From Candidatus Zhuqueibacterota bacterium (GTDB lineage Bacteria; Zhuqueibacterota; Zhuqueibacteria; Thermofontimicrobiales; Thiofontviventaceae): 64,000 nt of DNA. The position numbers and the translations under genes are program-made. This document shows positions 1 to 8,294 of the stretch, in pieces. Below the pieces are notes generated by a model. It saw only the letters and a program-made list of their open reading frames with translations. It had not been told where the DNA came from and did not search any database. How positions within the stretch are numbered: the stretch's first letter is position 1; every line of letters begins with the position of its first letter. The stretch is taken from the NCBI GenBank assembly GCA_016931935.1, contig JAFGDW010000157.1, positions 56,166-120,165 of the forward strand, in the 5' to 3' direction.

Positions 1-330
1 ATCATTACGACTCCCAATTTCCTGTGGGAACCAGTTCACTGGCTGGCAGCTATTACCGGAATTCATCGCAGCGAAGGGCCACATCGTTTCCTGCGGCGCC
101 ACACACTGCGACGATTGATAAAGAAAGCTGACTTGAAAATTATTACAGAATCAACAACAGTGCTAATCCCTGGGGGACCTGCTTTTTTAATAAAATTCGG
201 AGAGTTTTTAGAACATATATTACCAGAAACCATTAAACGGTTTTTCGGCCTCAGACGAATATTTATTTGTACAACTAATGTGGATGAAGATGAGATAAAG
301 GAAGAAACGTATGTTGCAGTCGAAGATTAA
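1..330 (+). CDS. C-terminal part of a class I SAM-dependent methyltransferase (left-truncated)
   Basis: The frame is open from base 1 to a TAA at 328-330, giving 109 residues of a protein whose start lies left of the window. The first residues contain the TPN motif typical of the strand after the SAM-binding core in methyltransferase type 11/12 proteins, followed by an EGPHRFL segment and a basic helix. An internal ATG-like start at 115 would cut this domain, so I read it as a truncated gene. It overlaps the next gene by 20 bases, so it belongs to the same glycan operon. Family is recognisable but substrate is not; N-terminal SAM-binding motif I is outside the window. Confidence 0.7.
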   Translation: MITTPNFLWEPVHWLAAITGIHRSEGPHRFLRRHTLRRLIKKADLKIITESTTVLIPGGPAFLIKFGEFLEHILPETIKRFFGLRRIFICTTNVDEDEIKEETYVAVED

Positions 331-1312
331 ACGTGTGCTTGTATCCGGTGCCAATTGTGACATCGGGCCGTATGTTATTCGTATGTTAGAACATAATGGT
401 CTCATAACAAAGGTGATGATTCCATCGCAGACAGATGCTTCGCGTTTGAATGGCATCTCCAATGAAATTATAGTGGTTGACTTTCCGGACATACAATCTG
501 TTCAACACGCAGTGAACGGTTGTGACGCCGTCGTCCACCTTGCGCCAAATTCCAATTCAAATAATAATAACAAATCCGCGCGTACCATGACAAGTCGCAC
601 GTGTCATTTGGTGGAAGCCTGCCATATGCAGGATGTAAATCGATTTATTTATGTTAGTTCAGTAAGTACAATCCACCCTGAGCCAAATTCCTACTCACAT
701 TATGCACAGGCTGCAGAAAATTGTGTTACACAATCAGGCTTGGATTATACAATACTTCGCCCGGCTATGATCTACGGTAAAGGCAGCGATGATCTCAATT
801 ATATCGTTAAAAAAATTATCAACTTTCACAATTTTACTCCGATACCCGGCGTTGGACGACATCTTATCCAACCGGTTTATGTGTGGGATGTTGCGGATGC
901 TATTTTCAAATGTCTGTTTCAGCCGCGATCAATCACCAAATCATATAACATCGGTGGCCGTGAGACAATTTCGTACCATAATCTAATTTTGATGATACAG
1001 GATATGTTAGGAATTAAAAAACATATCGTGCCAATTCCGCCAACTATCTATCGGTTAGTGAGTAAAATAGCCCGATCACTACAAAACCACAATTGCCCGA
1101 TAGAGAATTTTTACATGGATGATGCAAATATTTCCCTGGATATTTCAGCCGCGATGCGGGATATGGATTATTCGCCGCATTTCCTGCAACCGACTTTACT
1201 TAAGGTGCTCGATCAAATAATTAATGATCGTGATGATACCCAGGTTCCAGATGAGTTTGATAATATTATGCTGCCAATTACCGAAACACGGATGTTTACA
1301 AATCGGGTTTGA
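311..1312 (+). CDS. Atypical SDR, NAD(P)-dependent epimerase/dehydratase-like protein
   Basis: A 333-residue Rossmann protein of the extended/atypical SDR group. The nucleotide-binding loop lies at residues 13-19 (GANCDIG); the central glycine of the usual GxxGxxG is a cysteine. The RPAMIYG segment matches the conserved RPxxxYG of NAD-dependent epimerases. The active-site Tyr is followed by AQAAE where the family normally has YxxxK, so the catalytic Lys appears to be missing, as in atypical SDRs (NDUFA9 or NmrA-like) that bind a nucleotide without classical catalysis. It starts inside the end of the preceding methyltransferase gene and lies in the glycan operon. A role in sugar-nucleotide modification is inferred from context only. 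Confidence 0.75.
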   Translation: MLQSKIKRVLVSGANCDIGPYVIRMLEHNGLITKVMIPSQTDASRLNGISNEIIVVDFPDIQSVQHAVNGCDAVVHLAPNSNSNNNNKSARTMTSRTCHLVEACHMQDVNRFIYVSSVSTIHPEPNSYSHYAQAAENCVTQSGLDYTILRPAMIYGKGSDDLNYIVKKIINFHNFTPIPGVGRHLIQPVYVWDVADAIFKCLFQPRSITKSYNIGGRETISYHNLILMIQDMLGIKKHIVPIPPTIYRLVSKIARSLQNHNCPIENFYMDDANISLDISAAMRDMDYSPHFLQPTLLKVLDQIINDRDDTQVPDEFDNIMLPITETRMFTNRV

Positions 1313-1350
1313 ATTATTTCATAATTTCTTATAGGCTTCGTTTCGCTTAC

Positions 1351-1379
1351 AAACCAGGTATTTCAGAAATACTTGGTTT
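1351..1379. repeat. AAACCAGGTA-type palindrome, possible terminator
   Basis: AAACCAGGTATTTC (1351-1364) is followed after one base by its near-perfect inverted copy (1366-1379), 13 of 14 matching. It sits between the SDR gene and the FrhB-type gene. A second palindrome with the same AAACCAGGTA core occurs at 32620-32648. No long T-run follows, so it may be a dispersed palindromic element rather than a dedicated terminator. Confidence 0.55.
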
Positions 1380-1485
1380 ATTATCCTGAAAAAAATTACG
1401 ATGCACAATTTTTGAAAAAGATATGAATATCTAAATATGTTCATTTAAAATTACCACAAATGTAAACCACTAATCCTGGACATTC

Positions 1486-2823
1486 ATGAGCACAGAACTA
1501 TCATTTAATACGTTGGAAAAGCAGGTGATTCGGGCAAAACTTTGTACCCATTGCGGTACGTGCGAAGGCGTTTGTCCTGATGATGCAATCCAGATGGATG
1601 ATGTGATGGGTCATTGTTTGCCTCGATTGATCGGGACGTGTAGCGAATGCGGTGCATGCATCCGTTGCTGCCCCGGGGGAAATGTTAATTTCTCAGAATT
1701 AACGCCGGCGCTTCCACCATTTGATGACGATGGCTGGTTGGGCAGGTATCGTTCCATTTGGTTGGCGCATGCTGCAAAAAAATCGATCCGATTAAAGGGC
1801 GCAAGTGGCGGGATAGGGACTGCTCTGGCCCACTATCTGATTCGTAAAAAACACGTGGATGCTGTAGTCACGCTGGATTTCGACGCAAACATGCCCTGGA
1901 TCCCAATCGTTAAAATTATTTCGCAGCCGGACCACATTATGCGTGCGGCGCAAAGCAAATATTTCATTTATCCGCAAAATCGCATCCTGCGCATACTACG
2001 CAATCAACCAGTGGATCACGTGGCGTTCTTTGCTTTACCATGCCAGGTACACGGATTGCGCAAGGCAATCCAAAATAATATTCCCGGTACCGAAAAAATT
2101 CGATATATTATTGGGCTTTATTGTGGTAACAATTTATATTATGATGCCACACGCAGCATTTTCAGACGGTTTGGCATTACTGATTTCAACCGAATTCGTT
2201 CGCTATCGTACCGCACCGGCGCGTATCCCGGTCATTTTGAAGTTCAATACGATCAGCAGCGCTATCGTCTCGACAAATTTTCATTTAATTATCTGTCGTT
2301 TTTCTTCACAGCGTTTCGTTGTTTGTATTGCACGGACCTCGCCAATGAACTGGCGGATATTTCCCTGGGCGATGCCTGGCGTGGCACTGTAACAGAAACC
2401 GATATTGCCGGAACAAACGTTGTTATCATCCGGAATCCCGAATTGGGCGAGATATTCCAACAAGGTATAAAGAATGATTATTTTGTAGCCAATGAAATTT
2501 CCGCTACCGAGGCGCGGCGTATGCATGCCAATGTGTTATCCAATAAAAAAATAGGTGCAGCAGCTCGAATTGCCTGGTTACGACGTTTTAAACGACCGGT
2601 TCCCGAATATGATAACACCCAAATTTATATTTCATTCCGCCGGCACGTGTTAGAAGGCTTCACGCTGGTGCTGTTACGCGTACTACGCATCCGTATCATC
2701 CGATCACTGTCACATCGCATATCCATGGTACTCATCAAACCGTTGATGCAATTTTTTCGCGGCTCATGGCGCAAACAGTCCATGAAATCGATCAACAAAT
2801 TAATCTCAGAAAAAACTTCATGA
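1486..2823 (+). CDS. FrhB-type (coenzyme F420 hydrogenase/dehydrogenase beta subunit family) iron-sulfur protein
   Basis: A 445-residue protein with two N-terminal 4Fe-4S motifs, Cys20-23-26-30 and Cys52-55-58-62, followed by the FrhB N- and C-terminal domains. The SGG motif near residue 107 and the DxSLGDAWRG segment near residue 300 are typical. In bacteria this family often occurs in polysaccharide clusters next to pyruvyl transferases and glycosyltransferases, where its flavin/Fe-S redox role is poorly defined. No F420 biosynthesis gene is seen here. Its stop codon overlaps the next start (ATGA), which indicates translational coupling. The region near 2650-2800 is basic and hydrophobic, perhaps membrane-associated. 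Confidence 0.85.
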   Translation: MSTELSFNTLEKQVIRAKLCTHCGTCEGVCPDDAIQMDDVMGHCLPRLIGTCSECGACIRCCPGGNVNFSELTPALPPFDDDGWLGRYRSIWLAHAAKKSIRLKGASGGIGTALAHYLIRKKHVDAVVTLDFDANMPWIPIVKIISQPDHIMRAAQSKYFIYPQNRILRILRNQPVDHVAFFALPCQVHGLRKAIQNNIPGTEKIRYIIGLYCGNNLYYDATRSIFRRFGITDFNRIRSLSYRTGAYPGHFEVQYDQQRYRLDKFSFNYLSFFFTAFRCLYCTDLANELADISLGDAWRGTVTETDIAGTNVVIIRNPELGEIFQQGIKNDYFVANEISATEARRMHANVLSNKKIGAAARIAWLRRFKRPVPEYDNTQIYISFRRHVLEGFTLVLLRVLRIRIIRSLSHRISMVLIKPLMQFFRGSWRKQSMKSINKLISEKTS

Positions 2824-3332
2824 ATCAATCAACTATCGGCATTTTTTCATACCATTGGAATCCGGACTGGATAATTGGCAAAACCCGAATTCAATCGCGC
2901 TGGACCCAGCCATGGTCATTATATAAACAGGTATTATGGTACAAGGCTCGTCCGCGCCGGGAAGCATATATGCAAGAGTTGTTCGAGACCTATTATCCCG
3001 ACGGCATATTCATCAATATTGATAACGAGCCGGATTGGCAACACCATATCGTGTCGGCATCGACAATCGTTTTACTTTACCCGGATGCAACCGGATTGGG
3101 ATTTATGTCCGTCGAACGGACAATATGGAAACAAAAACGCATGTGGGCAAATATAAAGGTAATGAACGGACGGCGTCGGCAATTTGTTATTAATTGGTCG
3201 GTTTACATACAGTTACTAATTCGCCGGATTTTAGAGCGCACCATGCTGATCGAATTGTGTGCCACAATCCCGTTTGTATTGATAACGCCTATTCTGCTGC
3301 TGATTGATCAACGGAGACATGCACATGAATGA
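2820..3332 (+). CDS. Hypothetical protein with C-terminal membrane segment in glycan operon
   Basis: 170 residues if translation starts at the ATG at 2820, which overlaps the preceding stop as ATGA; an upstream in-frame start would run deep into the FrhB-type gene. I do not recognise the family. The N-terminus (IGIFSYHWNPDW) and the centre are soluble and rich in Trp and Arg; the last 40 residues form one hydrophobic segment (IELCATIPFVLITPILLLI) followed by a basic tail. It overlaps the methyltransferase start by 8 bases. Its place among glycan genes suggests a cell-surface assembly role, but nothing in the sequence proves it. Confidence 0.6.
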   Translation: MNQSTIGIFSYHWNPDWIIGKTRIQSRWTQPWSLYKQVLWYKARPRREAYMQELFETYYPDGIFINIDNEPDWQHHIVSASTIVLLYPDATGLGFMSVERTIWKQKRMWANIKVMNGRRRQFVINWSVYIQLLIRRILERTMLIELCATIPFVLITPILLLIDQRRHAHE

Positions 3333-4221
3333 GATGGACCAGGAACTTCGTGCGTTCATGAGCGACGTCAAACAGGAAATTCAACAATTCTGGGACGAAC
3401 GACCGCAGACTTATGGCGACACACACGGTGTTGCATCGTATGATGGTCAATTATTTGAACCGGGTACGAGAGAATTTTTCCAACGGTTGGATAAAGAATT
3501 TACTAGCTGGAACCATCCACTGCACAATCAAAAGCCGTTCGACCGACTGTTTCCATTTGATCATTACGGACCCGGCCACCAGGTGCTGGAAATCGGTTGC
3601 GGTATGGGCACGATGGCAATGCAATGGGCGCTACATGGTGTGGAACTGAGTGCAATCGATTTGAACCATTATGCAGTCACGCAAACCCGGACACGCTTCG
3701 AATTATTCCAATTAACCGGCGACATTCGGCAAGGCGATGCCCGAAATCTGGATTTTCCTGACCAGCAATTTGATTACGTGTATTCGTGGGGTGTGCTGCA
3801 TCACTCACCTAATCTGGAAAAATCGCTTGCTGAATTAATACGTGTACTTAAACCGGGTGGACGCTACGGTATTATGCTCTATCATCGGCATTCGTTTCTG
3901 AATTGTTACTGGACACACTTCATCGAAGGCTTTCTACATTACGAACATCGATTTCTTGGGCCACTGGAACTCAGCAGTCGTTATGGGGACGGCTATGCAC
4001 AGGAAGGCAATCCACACACCTGGCCGGTGACTCGTAAGGAAATTATTGCTATGCTTCGCCCCCACTCCGCTGAACTTGCCACTAGAACACTGGGGACGGA
4101 GTTGGATAGTATGTTCAAACTGATGCTACCGGGCATCGGAGTGCTGCTTCCGCGAGCAGTCAAAAAATGTTGGGCCCGGAGGTTCGGGTGGAGTTTATGG
4201 ATATATGGGGTAAAAAAATGA
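3325..4221 (+). CDS. Class I SAM-dependent methyltransferase
   Basis: 298 residues. SAM-binding motif I (VLEIGCGMG) lies near residue 90, the acidic loop ending strand 2 (AIDLN) follows about 20 residues later, and motif IV plus the typical SWGVLHHSP and LKPGG segments are present, as in methyltransferase type 11 proteins. The start at 3325 is chosen because a GGAG ribosome-binding site at 3313-3316 is well spaced for it; the ATG at 3319 is too close, and an upstream TTG at 3304 lies inside the previous gene. The stop overlaps the deacetylase start (ATGA). The acceptor is probably a sugar or lipid-linked glycan intermediate, inferred from context. Confidence 0.85.
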   Translation: MNEMDQELRAFMSDVKQEIQQFWDERPQTYGDTHGVASYDGQLFEPGTREFFQRLDKEFTSWNHPLHNQKPFDRLFPFDHYGPGHQVLEIGCGMGTMAMQWALHGVELSAIDLNHYAVTQTRTRFELFQLTGDIRQGDARNLDFPDQQFDYVYSWGVLHHSPNLEKSLAELIRVLKPGGRYGIMLYHRHSFLNCYWTHFIEGFLHYEHRFLGPLELSSRYGDGYAQEGNPHTWPVTRKEIIAMLRPHSAELATRTLGTELDSMFKLMLPGIGVLLPRAVKKCWARRFGWSLWIYGVKK

Positions 4222-5114
4222 GCAATTATTTTTGGAACATATTGGCCAGACTGGCTTATCCGCTGTTCTGGGAACGTTACAAAAAACAGGCATCCGCCCT
4301 GGGATTAAGAGAACCGGTATTCGTGCTTTCATTCGATTGCGACACGGATGCCGATGCCGAAGCCACTGTGGATATATTGGAATGGTTGACAGCACACGAC
4401 ATAAAAATCAGCCTGGCTGTCCCCGGTGAACAATTATTAAAGCATGCCGATCTTTATCGGGCTGCTGCCGAACATGCCGATTTTATCAATCACGGCGCTC
4501 GCCCCCATGCCGAATGGCATGATGGCCGGTACTGGAGCACAACCTTTTACGACCAAATGTCAGTATCCGATGTGGTGAATGATATTGTACAGGGGCATCG
4601 GATAGTGTGTGACACGACCGGTAAAATTCCCCGGGGATTTCGCGCACCGCATTTTGCCCATGTGCAACACCCCCGTTTGCAAAGAAAAATTCATCACGCG
4701 TTACGAAAATTGAAATATGCCTATTCGTCATCGACGCTTCCGCGTGAGGCATTTTTTAAGGCGCCAATTTATAAGATCGATGAAATCTATGAAATTCCTG
4801 TAACTGGCCGCTATAATGCGCCGTTCAATGTATTCGACTCATGGAGCCACGTTCACAGTCCTGAATTTCCGACGATTCTCCAAACGTATCCGCGTCGCTT
4901 ACAGGATACTGTGGATGCCCTCCAGGAATTTAATATTCCCGCAATTCTGAACTATTATGTCGATCCTTCGCACGTAATTAAACAACCATTATTTTACGAA
5001 ACGCTATTAACAATTCAGGAGCAAGGTATCTTATTTTATAGTTTTGAAGATGTGCTTGTTCGTCTGCACCTGATCGAACAGCCGCACCCACAATATGAGG
5101 AAGCAACGCTATAA
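4218..5114 (+). CDS. Polysaccharide deacetylase family protein (NodB homology)
   Basis: 298 residues starting at the ATG that overlaps the methyltransferase stop. It shows the NodB-type motifs: an Asp-rich strand end (LSFDCDTDAD, near residues 37-46) supplying the catalytic and metal Asp, a metal-binding HGARPHAEWH segment near residue 93, and RGFRAPHF near residue 135 corresponding to motif 3. The family removes N- or O-acetyl groups from glycans with a divalent metal. The sequence resembles deacetylases seen in exopolysaccharide or glycoprotein clusters. It ends one base before the asparagine synthase start, so it is part of the same operon. Confidence 0.85.
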   Translation: MSNYFWNILARLAYPLFWERYKKQASALGLREPVFVLSFDCDTDADAEATVDILEWLTAHDIKISLAVPGEQLLKHADLYRAAAEHADFINHGARPHAEWHDGRYWSTTFYDQMSVSDVVNDIVQGHRIVCDTTGKIPRGFRAPHFAHVQHPRLQRKIHHALRKLKYAYSSSTLPREAFFKAPIYKIDEIYEIPVTGRYNAPFNVFDSWSHVHSPEFPTILQTYPRRLQDTVDALQEFNIPAILNYYVDPSHVIKQPLFYETLLTIQEQGILFYSFEDVLVRLHLIEQPHPQYEEATL

Positions 5115-5115
5115 T

Positions 5116-7023
5116 ATGTGTGGTATTTGTGGATACTGGGGGGGGGATATAACTCAGGATGAAGGCAGGACATTGCTTCATCGCATGATGGACCAGATAA
5201 CGCACCGTGGTCCCGATGAAGACGGCATGTTTGTAGGAAACGGCGTTGGCCTCGGAATACGACGCTTAAAGGTGATTGACCTGCAATCGGGCAGTCAGCC
5301 GATGACCAATGAGCAGGGATCAATGCAACTGGTATTTAACGGCGAGATTTATAACTATCATGCATTGCGTAGCAGGCTTATGGAACAGGGGCATCGTTTT
5401 GCCACCCGCTCCGATACCGAGGTAATTGTTCATCAATTTGAAACCGATTCGATTGATTGCCTGCACTTGTTGAATGGTATGTTTGCGTTCGCCCTTTACG
5501 ATGATGAACACAAGGCATTGATGCTCGCCCGTGATCGGGTCGGGATAAAACCGCTTTATTACTATTGGAATGGTGATCTGCTGCTGTTTGCATCGGAAAT
5601 TAAAGCGCTGATGGCCAGCGGATTGATAGATTACCATATCAATTGGCATTCTGTCTGGCATTATCTAACCTTCCGCTATGTTCCGGCTCCGGAAACAATT
5701 TGGAAAAATGTCTATAAACTTCCACCTGCGCACTTTATGCTGTTAAATTCATCGTTCAAAACGCCGATGCCAGTACGTTATTGGGATTTTCCCTACCGTG
5801 ACGATTATCCATCAATTTCCACTGAGGAGAGCGTTGATGAGTTTGAAAAACTGTTTCTTGATTCAGTAAAAAAACGATTGATTGCCGATGTCCCGGTGGG
5901 CGTCTTTCTCAGCGGCGGACTCGATTCCAGTGCAATTACAGCAGCAATAGCTGAAGTACATAATCATCGCCTGTCGAGCTTTTCAGTGGCGTTTGAAGGT
6001 GCATCTGCAATAGATGAACGTCCGTTTGCCCGCGAAATCGCTCATACATTTGGTACCGACCATCATGAGGTAGTCATCGATCAGCAGCAATTCATGGATT
6101 TTTTACCAGAGTTTGTCTATTTTAGTGATGAGCCGCTGGCCGACCTCACGGCTATTCCTCTTTATTATCTTTCACAACAGGCTCGGCAACATGTAACGGT
6201 CGTTCTTTCCGGCGAGGGCAGCGATGAAATTCTCGGGGGCTATGATTTCGCTGATAAATTTCGAATCCTGCAATGGGTAAAACGGTACAACCATGTCCCT
6301 TCCGGTATTCGAGTTCTGGCATCACCATTCATGAAACGATTGTTTCACGGGAAAGAGATCAATTCATTTTCGATTCGAAATATAACAACCGATCAGTTAA
6401 TCGAACAACGCTGGGGACACATGACCCGGCTGATGCAATCGGAACAGAAACACCAATTACTGCCCGATATTATTGGCTGTCAGGATTCAATTTCAATGGT
6501 GGCACGGCAACTTGAACGCTGCGCATCAAACGATGCGTTTCAGCGTATGTTGTTTTTGTACAGTCAGTCCTGGCTGGTCGAAGATTTATTGATGAAGGCT
6601 GATAAAATGTCAATGGCTAATTCGTTGGAACTGCGGGTACCATTTCTCGATCACCGATTGGTGGAATGGGCAGCCCGACAGGCATCCAACGTCAAAATAA
6701 ACACAGATCGTAATGGGAAATTGGTCACAAAATGGGTACTGCGCAGGTTTGCTAAAAAGCGTATCCCACAATCTGTACTTGAACGACCAAAGGCGGGCTT
6801 CCCTGTGCCCGTATACAATTGGTTGACTGATAATCTCAAAACCTGGGCGCACGATTTACTACTCGGAACAGATGCAATGCTCCCACAATGGTTGAATCAT
6901 GCCGGACTTTCCGACATGCTGCAACAGGCAACGGCGGATTCAACGCCGTCACTTCATCAGCACCGACTGTGGAATTTACTTATTCTGGAATTATGGATGC
7001 GACGATGGAAACCAACCGAATAA
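5116..7023 (+). CDS. asnB: Asparagine synthase (glutamine-hydrolysing), AsnB type
   Basis: 635 residues. The start at 5116 is fixed by the class II glutamine amidotransferase active site: Met is removed to expose Cys2 (MCGICGYW), so the upstream in-frame start at 5095 would be wrong. The N-terminal glutaminase domain includes RGPDEDG and FNGEIYNY; the C-terminal synthetase domain carries the ATP-pyrophosphatase loop SGGLDSS near residue 270 and SGEGSDE further on. In glycan clusters such AsnB-like enzymes often amidate sugar acids or peptides rather than make free asparagine. Nine consecutive G bases at 5138-5146 lie in codons 8-11. It overlaps the next gene by 19 bases. Confidence 0.92.
   Translation: MCGICGYWGGDITQDEGRTLLHRMMDQITHRGPDEDGMFVGNGVGLGIRRLKVIDLQSGSQPMTNEQGSMQLVFNGEIYNYHALRSRLMEQGHRFATRSDTEVIVHQFETDSIDCLHLLNGMFAFALYDDEHKALMLARDRVGIKPLYYYWNGDLLLFASEIKALMASGLIDYHINWHSVWHYLTFRYVPAPETIWKNVYKLPPAHFMLLNSSFKTPMPVRYWDFPYRDDYPSISTEESVDEFEKLFLDSVKKRLIADVPVGVFLSGGLDSSAITAAIAEVHNHRLSSFSVAFEGASAIDERPFAREIAHTFGTDHHEVVIDQQQFMDFLPEFVYFSDEPLADLTAIPLYYLSQQARQHVTVVLSGEGSDEILGGYDFADKFRILQWVKRYNHVPSGIRVLASPFMKRLFHGKEINSFSIRNITTDQLIEQRWGHMTRLMQSEQKHQLLPDIIGCQDSISMVARQLERCASNDAFQRMLFLYSQSWLVEDLLMKADKMSMANSLELRVPFLDHRLVEWAARQASNVKINTDRNGKLVTKWVLRRFAKKRIPQSVLERPKAGFPVPVYNWLTDNLKTWAHDLLLGTDAMLPQWLNHAGLSDMLQQATADSTPSLHQHRLWNLLILELWMRRWKPTE
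5138..5146 (+). repeat. G9 homopolymer inside the asnB start region
   Basis: A run of nine G encodes Trp-Gly-Gly near residue 10 of the asparagine synthase. A one-base slip would frameshift the protein almost at its start. This is visible sequence; phase variation is only a possibility. Confidence 0.8.
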
Positions 7024-8294
7024 AATCGATTTTAGCGATCTCCTGGTCGATGCCGCCATTTCTATCGGCGCGATCGATTCAGGTATCACGTACTCTTCGG
7101 GCATTAGCACGGTTAGGGTGGGATATTACACTGCTGACAGTCGAACCGATTCAAGGTATGGAATTCAGTAACGAAAATAAACTGAATGCGCTTGCAAAAC
7201 AGCCATTTCGGCAAATTCAAATCGCTATCCCCGAACGTTTTTTTCTGTATCGATCAATGCATTATCTGCTGCCAAAAGCCATATGGCTACCCGATCACAC
7301 CCGTGGCTGGATTCGCCGGGCAGTTGCCGCCGGCATTAAGGCATTTACGAATAAGCCATTCGATGCGATCGTCAGTTTCGCCCAACCGATGTCCGACCAT
7401 GTCGTTGGCCGGGATATTCATCGTATCACCGGTGTTCCCTGGATTGCCCATTTCAGCGATCCTTGGGTCGACAGTCCGTTTTATCGGTCGGCGAACAGGT
7501 GGCACGATAAAAAAATGCGGGAATATGAGCGCGATTTTATAACAGAAGCGTCGACAATTATTTTTACGTCCGATCAAACCATGGATCGGGTTATGCTGAA
7601 ATATCCGCCCAAATTACGCGAAAAAGCATTCGTCATTCCCCATGGATTTGTCACCGATGAACCAATACCGACGTTGGAGAATTCCGGTAATAACCGTATG
7701 CAAATCGTTCATACAGGCCGGTTTTACAATTTCAAACGTACGCCCGAACCGATCTTGTTGGCGTTGAGTTTTTTAAAACGACACAAACAATTACCGTCAT
7801 CATTGGAAATCCACCTTATCGGCGCCATGCCACGCCGGTTCCAGCGGATGATTGATGATTGTTATCTTTCAAATACAGTTTTTTATCACGGACAGCTCGA
7901 TTATTTTCAAACGAAAGCATTTGTCCATAATGCAGATGTATTATTGCTGGTAGATGCACCATCCAAAGAACCCAGTCTGTTTTTACCGTCAAAGCTGATT
8001 GATTATTTGCCCGCCGAAAAACCCATTCTGGGAATCACTCCACAGCAAGGCGCCAGCGCCGATCTATTGCGACGGCTCGATTGTCCGATCATTCCGCCCG
8101 ATGATCATTTTGCTATCGCGGCCACTTTGCTGGACATGCACAGCCACTGGATGCTGGGGACATTGAATTTGTCGCCGCAATTCAGGGATGTCGCACGTGA
8201 GTATCACATCGACAATACTACTCAAAAATTCGCTGAATTATTAGAAAGTTATACGCCCCAATATCAGGAAGAATTTGAATATATTCACCACTAA
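7005..8294 (+). CDS. Glycosyltransferase family 4-like (GT-B fold)
   Basis: About 429 residues from the ATG at 7005, which lies just inside the end of asnB; an ATG at 6993 is an alternative. The N-terminus begins with the GT4-type first strand and loop (SILAISWSMPPF, then ARSIQVSRTLRALARLGWDITLLT). The C-terminal half has the nucleotide-sugar domain: IVHTGRFYNFKRTPEPIL, then HGQLDYFQTKAFVHNADVLLLVD and a LPSKLIDYLPAEKPILG segment carrying the conserved acidic/Lys region. It would act on the cytoplasmic face, building a lipid-linked or surface glycan. The next gene (first of seven GT-C paralogues) begins 20 bases before its stop. Confidence 0.85.
   Translation: METNRIKSILAISWSMPPFLSARSIQVSRTLRALARLGWDITLLTVEPIQGMEFSNENKLNALAKQPFRQIQIAIPERFFLYRSMHYLLPKAIWLPDHTRGWIRRAVAAGIKAFTNKPFDAIVSFAQPMSDHVVGRDIHRITGVPWIAHFSDPWVDSPFYRSANRWHDKKMREYERDFITEASTIIFTSDQTMDRVMLKYPPKLREKAFVIPHGFVTDEPIPTLENSGNNRMQIVHTGRFYNFKRTPEPILLALSFLKRHKQLPSSLEIHLIGAMPRRFQRMIDDCYLSNTVFYHGQLDYFQTKAFVHNADVLLLVDAPSKEPSLFLPSKLIDYLPAEKPILGITPQQGASADLLRRLDCPIIPPDDHFAIAATLLDMHSHWMLGTLNLSPQFRDVAREYHIDNTTQKFAELLESYTPQYQEEFEYIHH

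Noticed and set aside
4195..4395. Minus-strand and shadow frames inside the glycan operon
   Set aside because: They lie antisense or out of frame to well supported genes with conserved motifs.
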